Assembly: GCF_040784915.1 (NCBI RefSeq)
Contig: NZ_CP160797.1
Location: forward strand, 2,656,137-2,720,136
DNA length: 64,000 nt
Direction: 5' to 3'
From: Bacillus vallismortis
Lineage (GTDB): Bacteria; Bacillota; Bacilli; Bacillales; Bacillaceae
In this document: positions 40,494 to 49,186 of the stretch, one piece after another
How the letters are laid out: each line of letters begins with the position of its first letter
Numbering within the stretch: position 1 is the first letter of the stretch
The notes under the pieces: model-generated
The model's input: only the letters and a program-made list of their open reading frames with translations
What the model was told of the DNA's origin: nothing
Databases searched by the model: none
Program-made: the position numbers and the translations under genes

Positions 40494-41342
40494 TTAATAA
40501 GAATTAGAATCAAGAAATAAATTTACGTGTTCTGCAAATAGTTCTGGAAATTGAAACAGATGCCCGTGACCAGAATCAGGATATATAATCAGCTGAGCTT
40601 TGGGTAATTTCTCTGCTAAGATGTAACTGTTTTTAGTCGGTACCATTACATCATTAACACCATTAGTAACAAGTACAGGGTGTTTGATGTTTTGTAACCA
40701 TTCATAATCATGATTAGATTTTTGTTTAGCCCATTTTGCAATGGCTTGTAATTGTGCCTCTTTTACTTGTTCTGAACTGTTTACTTTTTTCTGATTAAAA
40801 ATTCTTTGTAGTGAAGCCATTCCTGCAGATTTACTTGTTTCGGTTTGTGCGTAGAAAAAGAACATAAAATCATTTATTCCATCTTCCTCCGTTCCGCCGT
40901 GACGATTCATTCTTTCAAAAATCTCTGGATTTGGATTAATACCAGATTCAGGCGAAGTACCTGCCATAATAATTTTTCTTACTAATTCTCCTTCTTGTAA
41001 AGCTAGCTCTTGTGCAACCATACCACCAATGGAAAAACCAAGAATGTCAACTTGTTCTAATCCAAGAGCTTTTATAAATGTTGCTGTATCTTTTGCCATA
41101 TCAGCAATTGTAGTAGGCGTTAGTCCATCTGTCTCACCAACCCCTTTATTGTCAAATAAGATTACTGGGCGTTTATTTGCAATAGGTTCAAGCATGTCTG
41201 GATCCCAGTTTTCCATCGTTCCTCTAAAGTGAACAAGAAATACTAGTGGTATACCATCTTGTGTACCAAATTTTCTATATGCGTAACGAGTTCCATCTGC
41301 TTCAATAAATTCTGATACTGATGGTATTTTAAAGTTTGTCAT
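40494..41342 (-). CDS. Alpha/beta hydrolase
   Basis: A 282-residue alpha/beta-hydrolase. LGFSIGGMVAQ holds the nucleophile serine (about residue 100), an aspartate follows in NGVNDVMVP, and the histidine is in DSGHGHLFQ. Family members include esterases, haloperoxidase-like and C-C hydrolases, so the substrate is open. ATG 41342 follows AAGGAGGAAC. First structural gene behind the TetR operator at 41415. Confidence 0.9.
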   Translation of the reverse strand: MTNFKIPSVSEFIEADGTRYAYRKFGTQDGIPLVFLVHFRGTMENWDPDMLEPIANKRPVILFDNKGVGETDGLTPTTIADMAKDTATFIKALGLEQVDILGFSIGGMVAQELALQEGELVRKIIMAGTSPESGINPNPEIFERMNRHGGTEEDGINDFMFFFYAQTETSKSAGMASLQRIFNQKKVNSSEQVKEAQLQAIAKWAKQKSNHDYEWLQNIKHPVLVTNGVNDVMVPTKNSYILAEKLPKAQLIIYPDSGHGHLFQFPELFAEHVNLFLDSNSY

Positions 41343-41414
41343 TTTTGTGTTCCTCCTTAGAAATTAAAAAACGATTTTATAAGTATGCATTATGATGGTT
41401 TGTTTCATGCTGAT

Positions 41415-41434
41415 TTTAGAACGAACGTTCTAAA
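41415..41434. promoter_or_regulatory. TetR operator upstream of the hydrolase-reductase pair
   Basis: TTTAGAAC and GTTCTAAA flank GAAC, a 20-bp palindrome between the TetR gene and the hydrolase start. Related palindromes lie at 42093 and 44279. Confidence 0.7.
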
Positions 41435-41453
41435 TAGGGTAAAAAAAAGAAAG

Positions 41454-42029
41454 CTAGTCCAACACTGAAAGTGCTAGAGTAATGATGCCTTCTAATTCTT
41501 TTTTACTGTAATTAGTTTTTATTAGTACTCTTATACCTACCAAATTGTTGTGTAAGAAACGAGATATGTTATCAGAATCGATTTCTTTTGATATCTCTCC
41601 ACTAGTTTGGCCCCGTTTTATAAGGTTATTAAACATATCTTCAGTACGGTTAAACATTTTTGTAACTATGCGTCCAATTTCTTTGTCCAACAAAGATAAT
41701 TCAATGGCTGCATTTACTGATAGACAACCTTTTGGGTATTGTTCCATGGAATTCAGTACGAAAATAAAAACATCACGTATCGCCTGTTTAATGGATGAAG
41801 TGCTGCTAATTATGCTTTCCATCTCATTGACGATGAGCTCTTCATAGTGATTAAGGGAAGCTAAAAACAATGAACGCTTGTCACCAAATGTGTCATATAT
41901 ACTCCTGCGGTGTATCCCCATATGATTTACCAAATCTTGCATGGATGTTTTTTCATAACCCTGTTCCCAGAAAAGCTCCATTGCTTTTCTTAATACTGCT
42001 TTTTCGTCAAACTCTTTACTTCTAGCCAT
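41454..42029 (-). CDS. TetR/AcrR-family repressor
   Basis: A 191-residue regulator with an N-terminal helix-turn-helix (YEKTSMQDLVNHMGIHRRSIYDTFGDK, about residues 20-50) and a helical ligand domain. ATG 42029 follows AAGGAG. It lies upstream of, and in line with, the hydrolase and alkene reductase, with palindromes on both sides. It therefore probably represses itself and them until an electrophile or quinone binds. N- and C-terminal relics of paralogues lie at 44013-44181 and 38003-38231. Confidence 0.92.
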   Translation of the reverse strand: MARSKEFDEKAVLRKAMELFWEQGYEKTSMQDLVNHMGIHRRSIYDTFGDKRSLFLASLNHYEELIVNEMESIISSTSSIKQAIRDVFIFVLNSMEQYPKGCLSVNAAIELSLLDKEIGRIVTKMFNRTEDMFNNLIKRGQTSGEISKEIDSDNISRFLHNNLVGIRVLIKTNYSKKELEGIITLALSVLD

Positions 42030-42092
42030 TTTTTTCTCCTTAAAAAAATCAATGAATTAATACTAACAAAAACAAACGTCATAATCCATTGT

Positions 42093-42106
42093 AGAATGAA
42101 CATTCT
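42093..42106. promoter_or_regulatory. Palindromic operator in front of the TetR gene
   Basis: AGAATGAACATTCT, a perfect 14-bp palindrome about 64 bases before the TetR start. It suits autoregulation. Confidence 0.6.
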
Positions 42107-42339
42107 CAAATTAACACATGAATTTCAAACCATGATTAAATAATACCCTTTTTAGAACGATAAGTAAAGAATTATAAATTTAATCATCAATATATTTGCT
42201 CCACATGTTGGATTTGGTCTTTTCCAACGGGAACAAAATCAGACTAAAACAGGAGAATATCAGCAGCCATTAAAATGAGATAGTATATAACCTCATGTTC
42301 ACACCGGCATCCACATCTAATCCTTCTTCTTTGTTCTTG

Positions 42340-42602
42340 TCTACTTTTGCTTTGTATGCACGAGCCCTATTTATTAAACCTTTCGGTTTATAGAAGATAA
42401 AATCCAACTGGTCAACCGACTTCACTTGACTGACATCCGCAGCAATGCCTATTAAATTAGGGTTATCTTTGATTGCTTGGTCAATATTTTATTTCGAGTG
42501 ACTAGTGACAATCGCCGTGTTGCTCATTTCAAGAATCTTTTTCGCATATGCATAGCCTATACCTGACGTCCCGCCCCTCACTAAAATCTTTGTCAATTTT
42601 AT
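42340..42602 (-). pseudogene. Relic of a short-chain dehydrogenase N-terminus
   Basis: Reading from about 42602 on the minus strand: LTKILVRGGTSGIGYAYA with the NADP glycine motif, then a stop after TSHSK, then NIDQAIKD and GIAADVSQVKS. The remainder of the gene is gone. It lies directly behind the dehydrogenase at 42614. Confidence 0.8.
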
Positions 42603-42613
42603 GTTGTTGTTTC

Positions 42614-43618
42614 TCACTCTTGTATAATCAGAAGAATCTTTCCTTGAGCTTTCCCTTTTGCGATTTTGGCAATAGCTTCGTTCACTTGCCGAAAAGCAAA
42701 TGTCGAATCAATGGTTGGTTTGATGCCCGCTTCATCAATCCACTGGGTGATGTTTTTTAGTTGTTTGCCATTGGGCTGAACATATAAGAAATCATACGTT
42801 TTCTGTTGAAGATGTGCCGCTATATCAAACGGCATGCCGATCACACCGAAAAGAAGACTCTGCAACGTTGAAAATCCGCCATGTTGAATTGCAAAACGTG
42901 CATTTGGACCAGCATTCAATGACAATAATTTTCCGCCAGGTTTTAAAACACGTAATTCATTCCTGAACTCACTTGCACCACGAGTATCAATCACGTAATC
43001 GAAATCTTTCAGCACCTCAACATAATCTTGCTTCTGATAGTCGATGAACTGGTCAGCACCAATGGATAGCGCTAAATGACGAGCTGATTCACTACCACTG
43101 ACAGCTACAAAAAGCTTCTTTGATTTCGCAAACGGAATGGCAATCTGCCCAAATCCGCCTGTTCCACCAGGAATGAACAGTTTTGTGCCAGGTTTCACGT
43201 TCAGTACATCGAAGGCTTGAACAACAGTCAGAGCCGATAATGGAATGGCAGCCCCTTCTTCAAAAGTAAGATGTTTTGGCATTTTCGCAACGATATTTGC
43301 ATCAGCCACAACATATTCTGCAAAGGCACCCATTGTATCTAGTGGCATTAGCGCATATACTCTGTCGCCCTTATTAAAGTCTGTCACCGCTTCACCAACC
43401 GATTCAATCACACCTGAAAGTTCATTTCCGAGTGTCAACGGGAAATCATAGTGGTCAAAAACGCGCACCTTTCCAGTAATCGCCAATATAAGATGTGGGT
43501 CAACGCCCGCCACATTTGTTTTGATTAACACTTGATGTTTGTTTATTCTTGGAATAGGCACATCGTTGATGTGAGCTTCTAGCTTTTTCGAGTAGCTGTG
43601 TATTTGGACTGCTTTCAT
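42614..43618 (-). CDS. NADP-dependent quinone/zinc-type alcohol dehydrogenase (MDR family), second copy
   Basis: 334 residues, similar in plan to the protein at 35713-36735 but clearly diverged. PLTLGNELSGVIESVG begins the GroES-like core; GGTGGFGQIAI binds NADP; the tail is GKAQGKILLIIQE. Start ATG 43618 is five bases behind GGGGG; the adjacent ATG 43621 is too close to that site. Structural cysteines are lacking, as in the first copy. Confidence 0.87.
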   Translation of the reverse strand: MKAVQIHSYSKKLEAHINDVPIPRINKHQVLIKTNVAGVDPHLILAITGKVRVFDHYDFPLTLGNELSGVIESVGEAVTDFNKGDRVYALMPLDTMGAFAEYVVADANIVAKMPKHLTFEEGAAIPLSALTVVQAFDVLNVKPGTKLFIPGGTGGFGQIAIPFAKSKKLFVAVSGSESARHLALSIGADQFIDYQKQDYVEVLKDFDYVIDTRGASEFRNELRVLKPGGKLLSLNAGPNARFAIQHGGFSTLQSLLFGVIGMPFDIAAHLQQKTYDFLYVQPNGKQLKNITQWIDEAGIKPTIDSTFAFRQVNEAIAKIAKGKAQGKILLIIQE

Positions 43619-43628
43619 CATGTCCCCC

Positions 43629-43938
43629 TTAAAAATTAATAATCACTTTCCCTTTCGGTCGTCCATTTGCGACTAGTTCTAGCGCTTCATTTACGTTGTC
43701 TATGGTAAATAGTGTTGGATAAATCTCTGGAACAATGTTGTTTTCTTCAATGATTTTGGTAATCTTTTTAAGTTTGTGCGCCGTCAGAACGAAGATAAAA
43801 TGGTATTCCACGTCGTGTTTTTTGGCTTTGTGGTCATACTTTGCGCCAGCAAGGGAAAATAGCTTTTGTTTCCACAATGGAAAATTTTTGTCTTTTCCGA
43901 AACGTTTATTTGGTCCTGTACGGAGAGACAAATAATTT
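43629..43938 (-). pseudogene. C-terminal fragment duplicate of the MDR dehydrogenase
   Basis: About 100 codons (SLRTGPNKRFGKDKNFP… to GRPKGKVIINF) that align almost base for base with the end of the gene at 35713-36735, including the sequence behind the stop. A small indel gives LTAHKLKK where the parent has RSDGAQLKE. No start or NADP domain. Confidence 0.88.
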
Positions 43939-44012
43939 TCGTATAGCCTACTGAACCGTTAATTCTGTTTTCACATCCTTACTCCCATTACTTCTACATA
44001 GTGACTTAAGGC

Positions 44013-44181
44013 CGCATAAATAAAGTATGTTTGTCGCCAAATGTATCATAGATACTTCAGCGGGGAACGCCCATATGGTCCACCAAGTCTTGCGTGGATG
44101 TTTTTTCATAACCCTGTTCCCAGAAAAGCCCCTTTGCTTTTCTTAATGCTTTTTTTCATCAAATTCTTTATTTCTAGCCAT
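44013..44181 (-). pseudogene. N-terminal relic of a TetR regulator
   Basis: Begins MARNKEFDEK at ATG 44181 behind GGAGG. It carries the same DNA-binding region as the intact TetR gene but with a frameshift after ten codons and an in-frame TGA at the end of the recognition helix. The ligand domain is absent. Confidence 0.82.
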
Positions 44182-44278
44182 GTAATCCCTCCTTAGAACG
44201 TATTGCCTCTTATTTCTGAGAAAGGATTGACAACTTTAAATCATTCATCCCTCTCTCAATATATTCTATACCAATTGA

Positions 44279-44292
44279 AGAATGATCATTCT
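44279..44292. promoter_or_regulatory. Palindrome in front of the TetR relic
   Basis: AGAATGATCATTCT, a perfect 14-bp palindrome about 100 bases before the relic's start, like the operator at 42093. Confidence 0.55.
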
Positions 44293-44599
44293 CATTTGAG
44301 TAGCAAAACAGTTAGATCTAACGAGTTTCAAGTATATCAAATTTAAGAACGATATCGGTAGAGAATTTAGAATTAATCATGTGTTTTATATGGCTATGTG
44401 TGGCTATTACCTGAATTTTAATGAATATCGCTCCATCTTATTTCTACTCAAATCAGTTCTGTAATGTCATTGATGCCAAGTCATTGCACTCCTACAAGGG
44501 AGTTTAATAACTCTAAAGCAAAAAACAATAAAGAAAATATAGATGGTATCTTCTATCTTAGAAAAAGCCTCTCAACATAGTAGTGTAATAAAAAAGTTA

Positions 44600-44639
44600 T
44601 TGCGGTCTCACCGAAAATTTAAATTGCGGTGCCCTATTG
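44600..44639 (+). promoter_or_regulatory. Candidate ComA sites upstream of rapE
   Basis: Two TTGCGG half-sites (44600-44605 and 44624-44629) start 24 bases apart, each followed by an imperfect second half (ACCGAA, CTATTG). ComA, the competence response regulator, recognises TTGCGG-N4-CCGCAA-like elements and controls several rap genes. Confidence 0.5.
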
Positions 44640-44707
44640 CCTTTTTCTGCGAACACAAACTTGTTAATATTTACATTACTTGTAGAGTTAAGGGAAGGGT
44701 GAATATC

Positions 44708-45835
44708 TTGATATCAATCACATCAGCTGAAGTGGGAATGAAAATTAATGAATGGCATAGGCATATTCAAAAATTCAACGTTACTGATGCTGAAATGTTA
44801 AAAGCTGAAATAGAACGTGATATAGAGGTTATGGAAGAAGATCAAGACTTGCTTATTTATTATCAATTGATGGCCTTTCGCCATAAGATCATGCTGGAGT
44901 ATACGCTGCCATCTGATGAAAACCGAATGAAACTTTCAGAATATTTAAAGAAAATCGAAGGCCATAAGAAAAAACTAGATAATATGCGAGCTTATTATTA
45001 TAACTTCTTCCGTGGGATGTATGAGTTTAGAAACGGTGAATATACAAAGGCTATTACATATTATAAAAAAGCTGAACGTAAAATTCCTTCGATCTCCGAC
45101 AAGATTGAAAAAGCAGAGTTTTATTTTAAGTTATCCGAAGTCTATTATCATATGAAAATGACTCACATCTCAATGCACTATGCTGAACTTTCATACAATA
45201 TCTATAAGAAACACGAGCTTTATTCTGTTCGGCGTATTCAATGTCATTTTGTGATTGCCGGCAACTACGATGACCTTGAAAATCATGAAAAAGCTCTCCC
45301 CCACCTTCAAGAAGCTTTAAAAGGTGCCGAGCTGCTTAAAAGTAAAAATACTCACATCTATGCCACTGCATTTTTCAATCTCGGCAACTGCTATCACAAA
45401 ATGGACAACTTAAATAAGGCTGCACGTTACATCGAACAAGCCTTGGTTCAATACAGAAAAATAAACTCTGACGTACTTCCGCAAGCTTATCATGACCTAG
45501 CGTTGATTTATTTTAAACAAGGGAAAAAAGAACAAGCAATGGATTGCTTCCGCAAAGGAATCAGAAGTGCTGTAGATTTTAAAGACGAACTTTTTATGAA
45601 CTTATTTGAAGCATTAGACGTTCTTTATATAAGAAATGGCGATACACCTAAACTCCTCAATATTTTTTCTCGTTTAGAGAACGGCAAAGGATACCCTTAT
45701 CTGGAAGAGCTGGCATTGTTAGGAGGCAACCTTTTCGATTATAATGGAAAAATAGAGGATAGTATCATCTGTTTCAAGAAGATGGTATATGCTCAAAAGC
45801 AAATATCGAAAGGGGAATGCATGTATGAAATCTAA
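44708..45835 (+). CDS. rapE: RapE, Rap-family phosphatase of the phosphorelay
   Basis: A 375-residue Rap protein. A helical N-terminal 3-helix bundle (about residues 1-70) contacts Spo0F, and the rest consists of tetratricopeptide repeats (such as AFFNLGNCYHKMDNLNKA) that bind the Phr pentapeptide. RapE removes phosphate from Spo0F and delays sporulation. TTG 44708, seven bases behind GGAAGGG, gives the known length; upstream codons to 44543 are in frame but not Rap-like. phrE overlaps its end by 11 bases. In 168 this gene lies in skin. Confidence 0.95.
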   Translation: MISITSAEVGMKINEWHRHIQKFNVTDAEMLKAEIERDIEVMEEDQDLLIYYQLMAFRHKIMLEYTLPSDENRMKLSEYLKKIEGHKKKLDNMRAYYYNFFRGMYEFRNGEYTKAITYYKKAERKIPSISDKIEKAEFYFKLSEVYYHMKMTHISMHYAELSYNIYKKHELYSVRRIQCHFVIAGNYDDLENHEKALPHLQEALKGAELLKSKNTHIYATAFFNLGNCYHKMDNLNKAARYIEQALVQYRKINSDVLPQAYHDLALIYFKQGKKEQAMDCFRKGIRSAVDFKDELFMNLFEALDVLYIRNGDTPKLLNIFSRLENGKGYPYLEELALLGGNLFDYNGKIEDSIICFKKMVYAQKQISKGECMYEI

Positions 45836-45959
45836 ATTGTTTATCAGTTTATCCGCCGTTTTAATTGGACTTGCCTTTTTCGGATCTATGTCTAATGGCG
45901 AAATGAAGGAAGCATCCCGGAATGTAACTCTAGCACCTACTCATGAATTCCTTGTTTGA
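45825..45959 (+). CDS. phrE: PhrE, secreted signal peptide precursor
   Basis: A 44-residue precursor with a lysine head and hydrophobic export helix, then MKEASRNVTLAPTHEFLV. The known mature PhrE pentapeptide SRNVT is intact. Re-imported through Opp, it inhibits RapE. The start at 45825 lies within the end of rapE, so the two are coupled. A terminator follows. Confidence 0.95.
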   Translation: MKSKLFISLSAVLIGLAFFGSMSNGEMKEASRNVTLAPTHEFLV

Positions 45960-45989
45960 TTCGATAAACAACATTAGTTCTGATTCCCT

Positions 45990-46017
45990 TTAGCCGTTTC
46001 ATAACGGCTTTTTCTTA
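45990..46017 (+). terminator. Terminator behind phrE
   Basis: AGCCGTT and AACGGCT pair around TCAT and are followed by TTTTTC. Confidence 0.85.
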
Positions 46018-46068
46018 TTTCTAATACTGAAAAAATCCATCATACATAAAGCTTTTGAGGTGAACATT

Positions 46069-46482
46069 TTGGACTTATTTGATGAATGCTTAGAAGCTCT
46101 AGGGAAAAACAAAGAAATCTTATCAGAAGAATTAACGGCAAAATATTATGAACTGCTTTCAAACAGTTTTCCCTTTACATCTTGGGGACGAATCAAGTGG
46201 GAAGAAGTTTGTTGTCATCAATCTATAGTTTACGAGGAAGAGATTTACGATTGGCTAGCTAAACACCATTTTAAAGATAGGAACATTATTATTCTTTGGG
46301 GTTACGGAGAACAGCCAGCATTAAAAACCAGTCTTGAGCATGCATTAAACGTAATTGATGATGTAACTGCCGTTGGATCAGATACTTTTATGTTTAGTGA
46401 ATCTGGCTACGTTATCGAATTTTTTCATGATGGCGATGTTACAATTGGAAAGTCCCCTTTCATTGAAAGGATTAGCAAATAG
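46069..46482 (+). CDS. Candidate toxin-immunity protein, CdiI-like
   Basis: About 137 residues from TTG 46069, six bases behind GAGGTG; a GTG at 46060 is in frame but lies in that site. The protein is acidic and aromatic (SFPFTSWGRIKWEEV, FMFSESGYVIEFFHDG) and soluble. This looks to me like immunity proteins of contact-dependent growth inhibition systems, but I cannot name the family with certainty. It stands between phrE and the LXG toxin gene, where strain 168 has a small unrelated gene. It could be an orphan immunity gene. Confidence 0.65.
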   Translation: MDLFDECLEALGKNKEILSEELTAKYYELLSNSFPFTSWGRIKWEEVCCHQSIVYEEEIYDWLAKHHFKDRNIIILWGYGEQPALKTSLEHALNVIDDVTAVGSDTFMFSESGYVIEFFHDGDVTIGKSPFIERISK

Positions 46483-46596
46483 GTAAAATGACACAGATCG
46501 AATGATTCATTTCCACCATTTGATCCACATAACAGTTAGTTTCATCATTCTTCCATGGTAATATTTTGTTATATGATTAAATGAGAGGGTATGATT

Positions 46597-48522
46597 ATGA
46601 AAGTCTTTGAAGCTAAAACACTTATGTCTGAAGCTACAGACCGCGCCAAAGAATATAAAGAACTAAGGACGCAAATGGTCAACTTGAGAAAAGCTTTACA
46701 AAGCGTCGCTGAACTGGACGACAGCGAATTCTCAGGTAAAGGCGCTAATAACATTAAAGCATTCTATCACGATCATGTAGGTGTCACTGATCAATGGATC
46801 GACTACATTGACATGAAGATCGCATTTTTTAACAGCATTGCCGGAGCTGTCGAGGACAAAGGCCTCTCTGATGCTTATATTGAAGAGTCTTTTTTAGAAC
46901 ATGAACTGGCTAACGCCCATAAAAAATCCAAATCCATCATGTCTGAACAGAAAAAAGCCATGAAAGATATTCTAAACGATATCGACGAAATCCTCCCGCT
47001 CGACTTGTTTTCAACAGAAACCTTCAAAGATGAGCTTGCAGATGCCAATGATAAACGCAAAAAAACAATTGAAAAACTAGGTGACCTTGACGAAGATTTA
47101 CTGACAGAGTATGCCCTGTCAGAACCTAATGAACAATTCATCAAATCCGACTTCCAAAAGCTCCAAGAAGCAACGGGCAAAGGCAAAAACGCTACACCCA
47201 TTCACTACAACGCCAAGGCGTACCGTGAGAGTGATATACATAAGAAAAAAGGCGATATTGAAAAGCAAACGGCAGCTTATTTGACGATTAAAAAGAAAGA
47301 AGAAAAAGAACGGGAAATCGAAGAATTACAGAAAAAGCTCAATACGTTGGTTGATGATCCTGACGAGTATCTAAAAGTTGCTAAAGAGATTGGATACGAC
47401 AACCTCACCACTGAACAACAGGAGTATGTTAAATCCCTCGAGTTTTGGGATAATCCTCTTCGAGCGACCAAGGATATTTTGAAAGAACAGATTGACGGTG
47501 TATATGAAGGTTTATTAGCCGGGATAGATGATACAGAGAAGACAGTTAAAGAATATTTAGCCCCTATAGATGCAGCGGGTAAAAAATATCTAGGTCCAGT
47601 ATATGAATACTATAAAGGCAAACAAATGGCATATTATGATTTTTCGAAAGAAACTGGTGAAGGGCTCTTAGGAATTGGAAAATTCGGGATCGATCTCGGT
47701 TTAGATCCAAAAGGAACGATAAAGTCCGTTTTTGAATTCGACTATAAAAAAGCCTGGGATTCTACTTGGAATGAGGTAAAAGAAAGCTGGGATAAAAACT
47801 TTGTACACGGAGATATGTATTCACAATCGCACTACACCACATATTTCACTTTAAATGTAGCCAGCTTATTCATATCAGGTGGCGGTGGTGCTGTTACAAA
47901 GAGTGGATCCGTCGTTTCAAAGGTCGGGAGAGTCACAGAGAAGGGAATCAGCAAGTCGGGTAAAAAAGGGGTAAACAGCGCCGGAAATGTTGGTAAGTCT
48001 GCATCAAAAAAAGTAATAAAAGACACCAAAGATTTTGGGGAATTTTTTAAAAAAGGTTTAGAGTCAATACCAAATCCTTTTGCTAAAGAACTTCTGTTAG
48101 CTAGTGATGTTCCTATAAATGTGCTAAACTTACAAAAATCTGGACAAGATACAATTCAACAAATTAAAAAGTCTTTTGATCTTGACCATGGTTCTAAGGG
48201 GAATACTAATAGTAGCAAGGTAACCAGTGAAGCTAAATCAGTATCGAATATGAAAGAATTTTTTAATGATGGATTTGGAAAAAGTATAAAAAACAATGTT
48301 ACAAAAACAAAAAATCAATTCCAAGGCCAATCAATCTATGAAGTTAATAAAAAATTGGATAATCCATATCTGAAAAAAGGAGATGGATTTTATTTAGATA
48401 ATTTGCACAAGGATCATTTAGAAGTTTTCGATAAAAGAGGAAATTTAAGAGTAGTGTTGAATTTGGATGGAACATTGAACGAAGTTAAGACTAAGAATGC
48501 CATTGGAAGAAAATTAAAATAG
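46597..48522 (+). CDS. LXG-domain polymorphic toxin with E3-like RNase tip
   Basis: 641 residues. The N-terminal 230 or so residues ([20 protein letters not shown]…) form the helical LXG domain that directs type VII secretion and closely match YqcG of skin. A middle region with glycine-rich pre-toxin motifs ([13 protein letters not shown]) follows. The last 50 residues ([23 protein letters not shown]) resemble colicin E3-type or related ribonuclease tips: acidic/His/Glu cluster, then a basic end with a final arginine. RNase action is inferred. ATG 46597, seven bases behind GAGAGGG, is preferred to 46591. No LXG-partner (Lap) genes lie upstream. Confidence 0.85.
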   Translation: MKVFEAKTLMSEATDRAKEYKELRTQMVNLRKALQSVAELDDSEFSGKGANNIKAFYHDHVGVTDQWIDYIDMKIAFFNSIAGAVEDKGLSDAYIEESFLEHELANAHKKSKSIMSEQKKAMKDILNDIDEILPLDLFSTETFKDELADANDKRKKTIEKLGDLDEDLLTEYALSEPNEQFIKSDFQKLQEATGKGKNATPIHYNAKAYRESDIHKKKGDIEKQTAAYLTIKKKEEKEREIEELQKKLNTLVDDPDEYLKVAKEIGYDNLTTEQQEYVKSLEFWDNPLRATKDILKEQIDGVYEGLLAGIDDTEKTVKEYLAPIDAAGKKYLGPVYEYYKGKQMAYYDFSKETGEGLLGIGKFGIDLGLDPKGTIKSVFEFDYKKAWDSTWNEVKESWDKNFVHGDMYSQSHYTTYFTLNVASLFISGGGGAVTKSGSVVSKVGRVTEKGISKSGKKGVNSAGNVGKSASKKVIKDTKDFGEFFKKGLESIPNPFAKELLLASDVPINVLNLQKSGQDTIQQIKKSFDLDHGSKGNTNSSKVTSEAKSVSNMKEFFNDGFGKSIKNNVTKTKNQFQGQSIYEVNKKLDNPYLKKGDGFYLDNLHKDHLEVFDKRGNLRVVLNLDGTLNEVKTKNAIGRKLK

Positions 48523-48535
48523 GTGGTTAAGATAG

Positions 48536-48823
48536 ATGAAAAATATTGATAAAATCTTTAGTGCTTTAAAAGAATTAAATGAAAAATATAATAGTACATT
48601 AATTTCCACAGAAGAACTTTTAGAAGAAGAGGAAAATATTAAAGAACTTCCGCAAATAGATGAAAGAATGAATAAAATTTTAGCTAACTTAAGTCAAATT
48701 GAAGATAAAGACAAACTAACTTCTGAGTTACTACAGTTACATTTAGTAATTGGTGATGTAGAATGGCAATTTGACCAAATACATGAGATGGTTAGACAGG
48801 TAATCGAAAATATTGAGGATTAA
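48536..48823 (+). CDS. Putative cognate immunity protein of the LXG toxin
   Basis: A 95-residue, strongly acidic, helical protein (LEEEENIKELPQ, WQFDQIHEMV) starting 13 bases behind the toxin gene. An acidic partner next to a basic nuclease tip is the usual immunity arrangement. Codons 28-86 recur, slightly changed, at 58971-59150. I do not recognise the family. Confidence 0.7.
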   Translation: MKNIDKIFSALKELNEKYNSTLISTEELLEEEENIKELPQIDERMNKILANLSQIEDKDKLTSELLQLHLVIGDVEWQFDQIHEMVRQVIENIED

Positions 48824-48836
48824 TATAATACAAAAG

Positions 48837-49176
48837 GTCCTCTTGAATGGGACTGCCCCCGGTTTTTGAGACAGGGATCAAAACACCTTTTAAACAGCCA
48901 GTTGCCGATAGTGTATCGGTAATTGGTTGTTTAGTTTCGTTTGAATACGAATGTTGTTATCATATTGAATGTAGTCTTCGACGTACGCTCTACGATGATG
49001 GCCGTAGTTCGAACTATGTTGTTGAGGTAGAACGTTTCAGACTTTAGTATGAAATGAAACGATTCTATGGCGGCATTATCAGCGGGCGTTCCTTTTCTAG
49101 ACATGCTCATGGTAATGCCTTTTCCTTTTACAGCCCTCTGTTTGATTTCAACCGGATAACTCACTCTTGTTCCCAT
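48837..49176 (-). mobile_element. Deletion remnant of an IS3/IS150-family element
   Basis: The minus-strand frame starts MGTRVSYPVEIKQRAVK, the typical start of IS3-type OrfA, and jumps to RKGTPADNAAIESFH, the end of the DDE transposase OrfB with its final glutamate region. It then runs through frameshifts to KLNNQ-type C-terminal residues. The right end, TGGGACTGCCCCC with TGAGACAGGG, is at 48850-48880. Most of both genes is deleted, so it is immobile. Confidence 0.85.
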
Positions 49177-49186
49177 AGAAAAACAC

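Noticed and set aside
44543-44707. 55-codon extension of rapE
   Set aside because: No Rap-like residues, no ribosome site, and it would cover the ComA half-sites. TTG 44708 has a good site and gives the known length.
48847-49047. 66-codon plus-strand frame over the IS remnant
   Set aside because: It is antisense to the transposase remnant.
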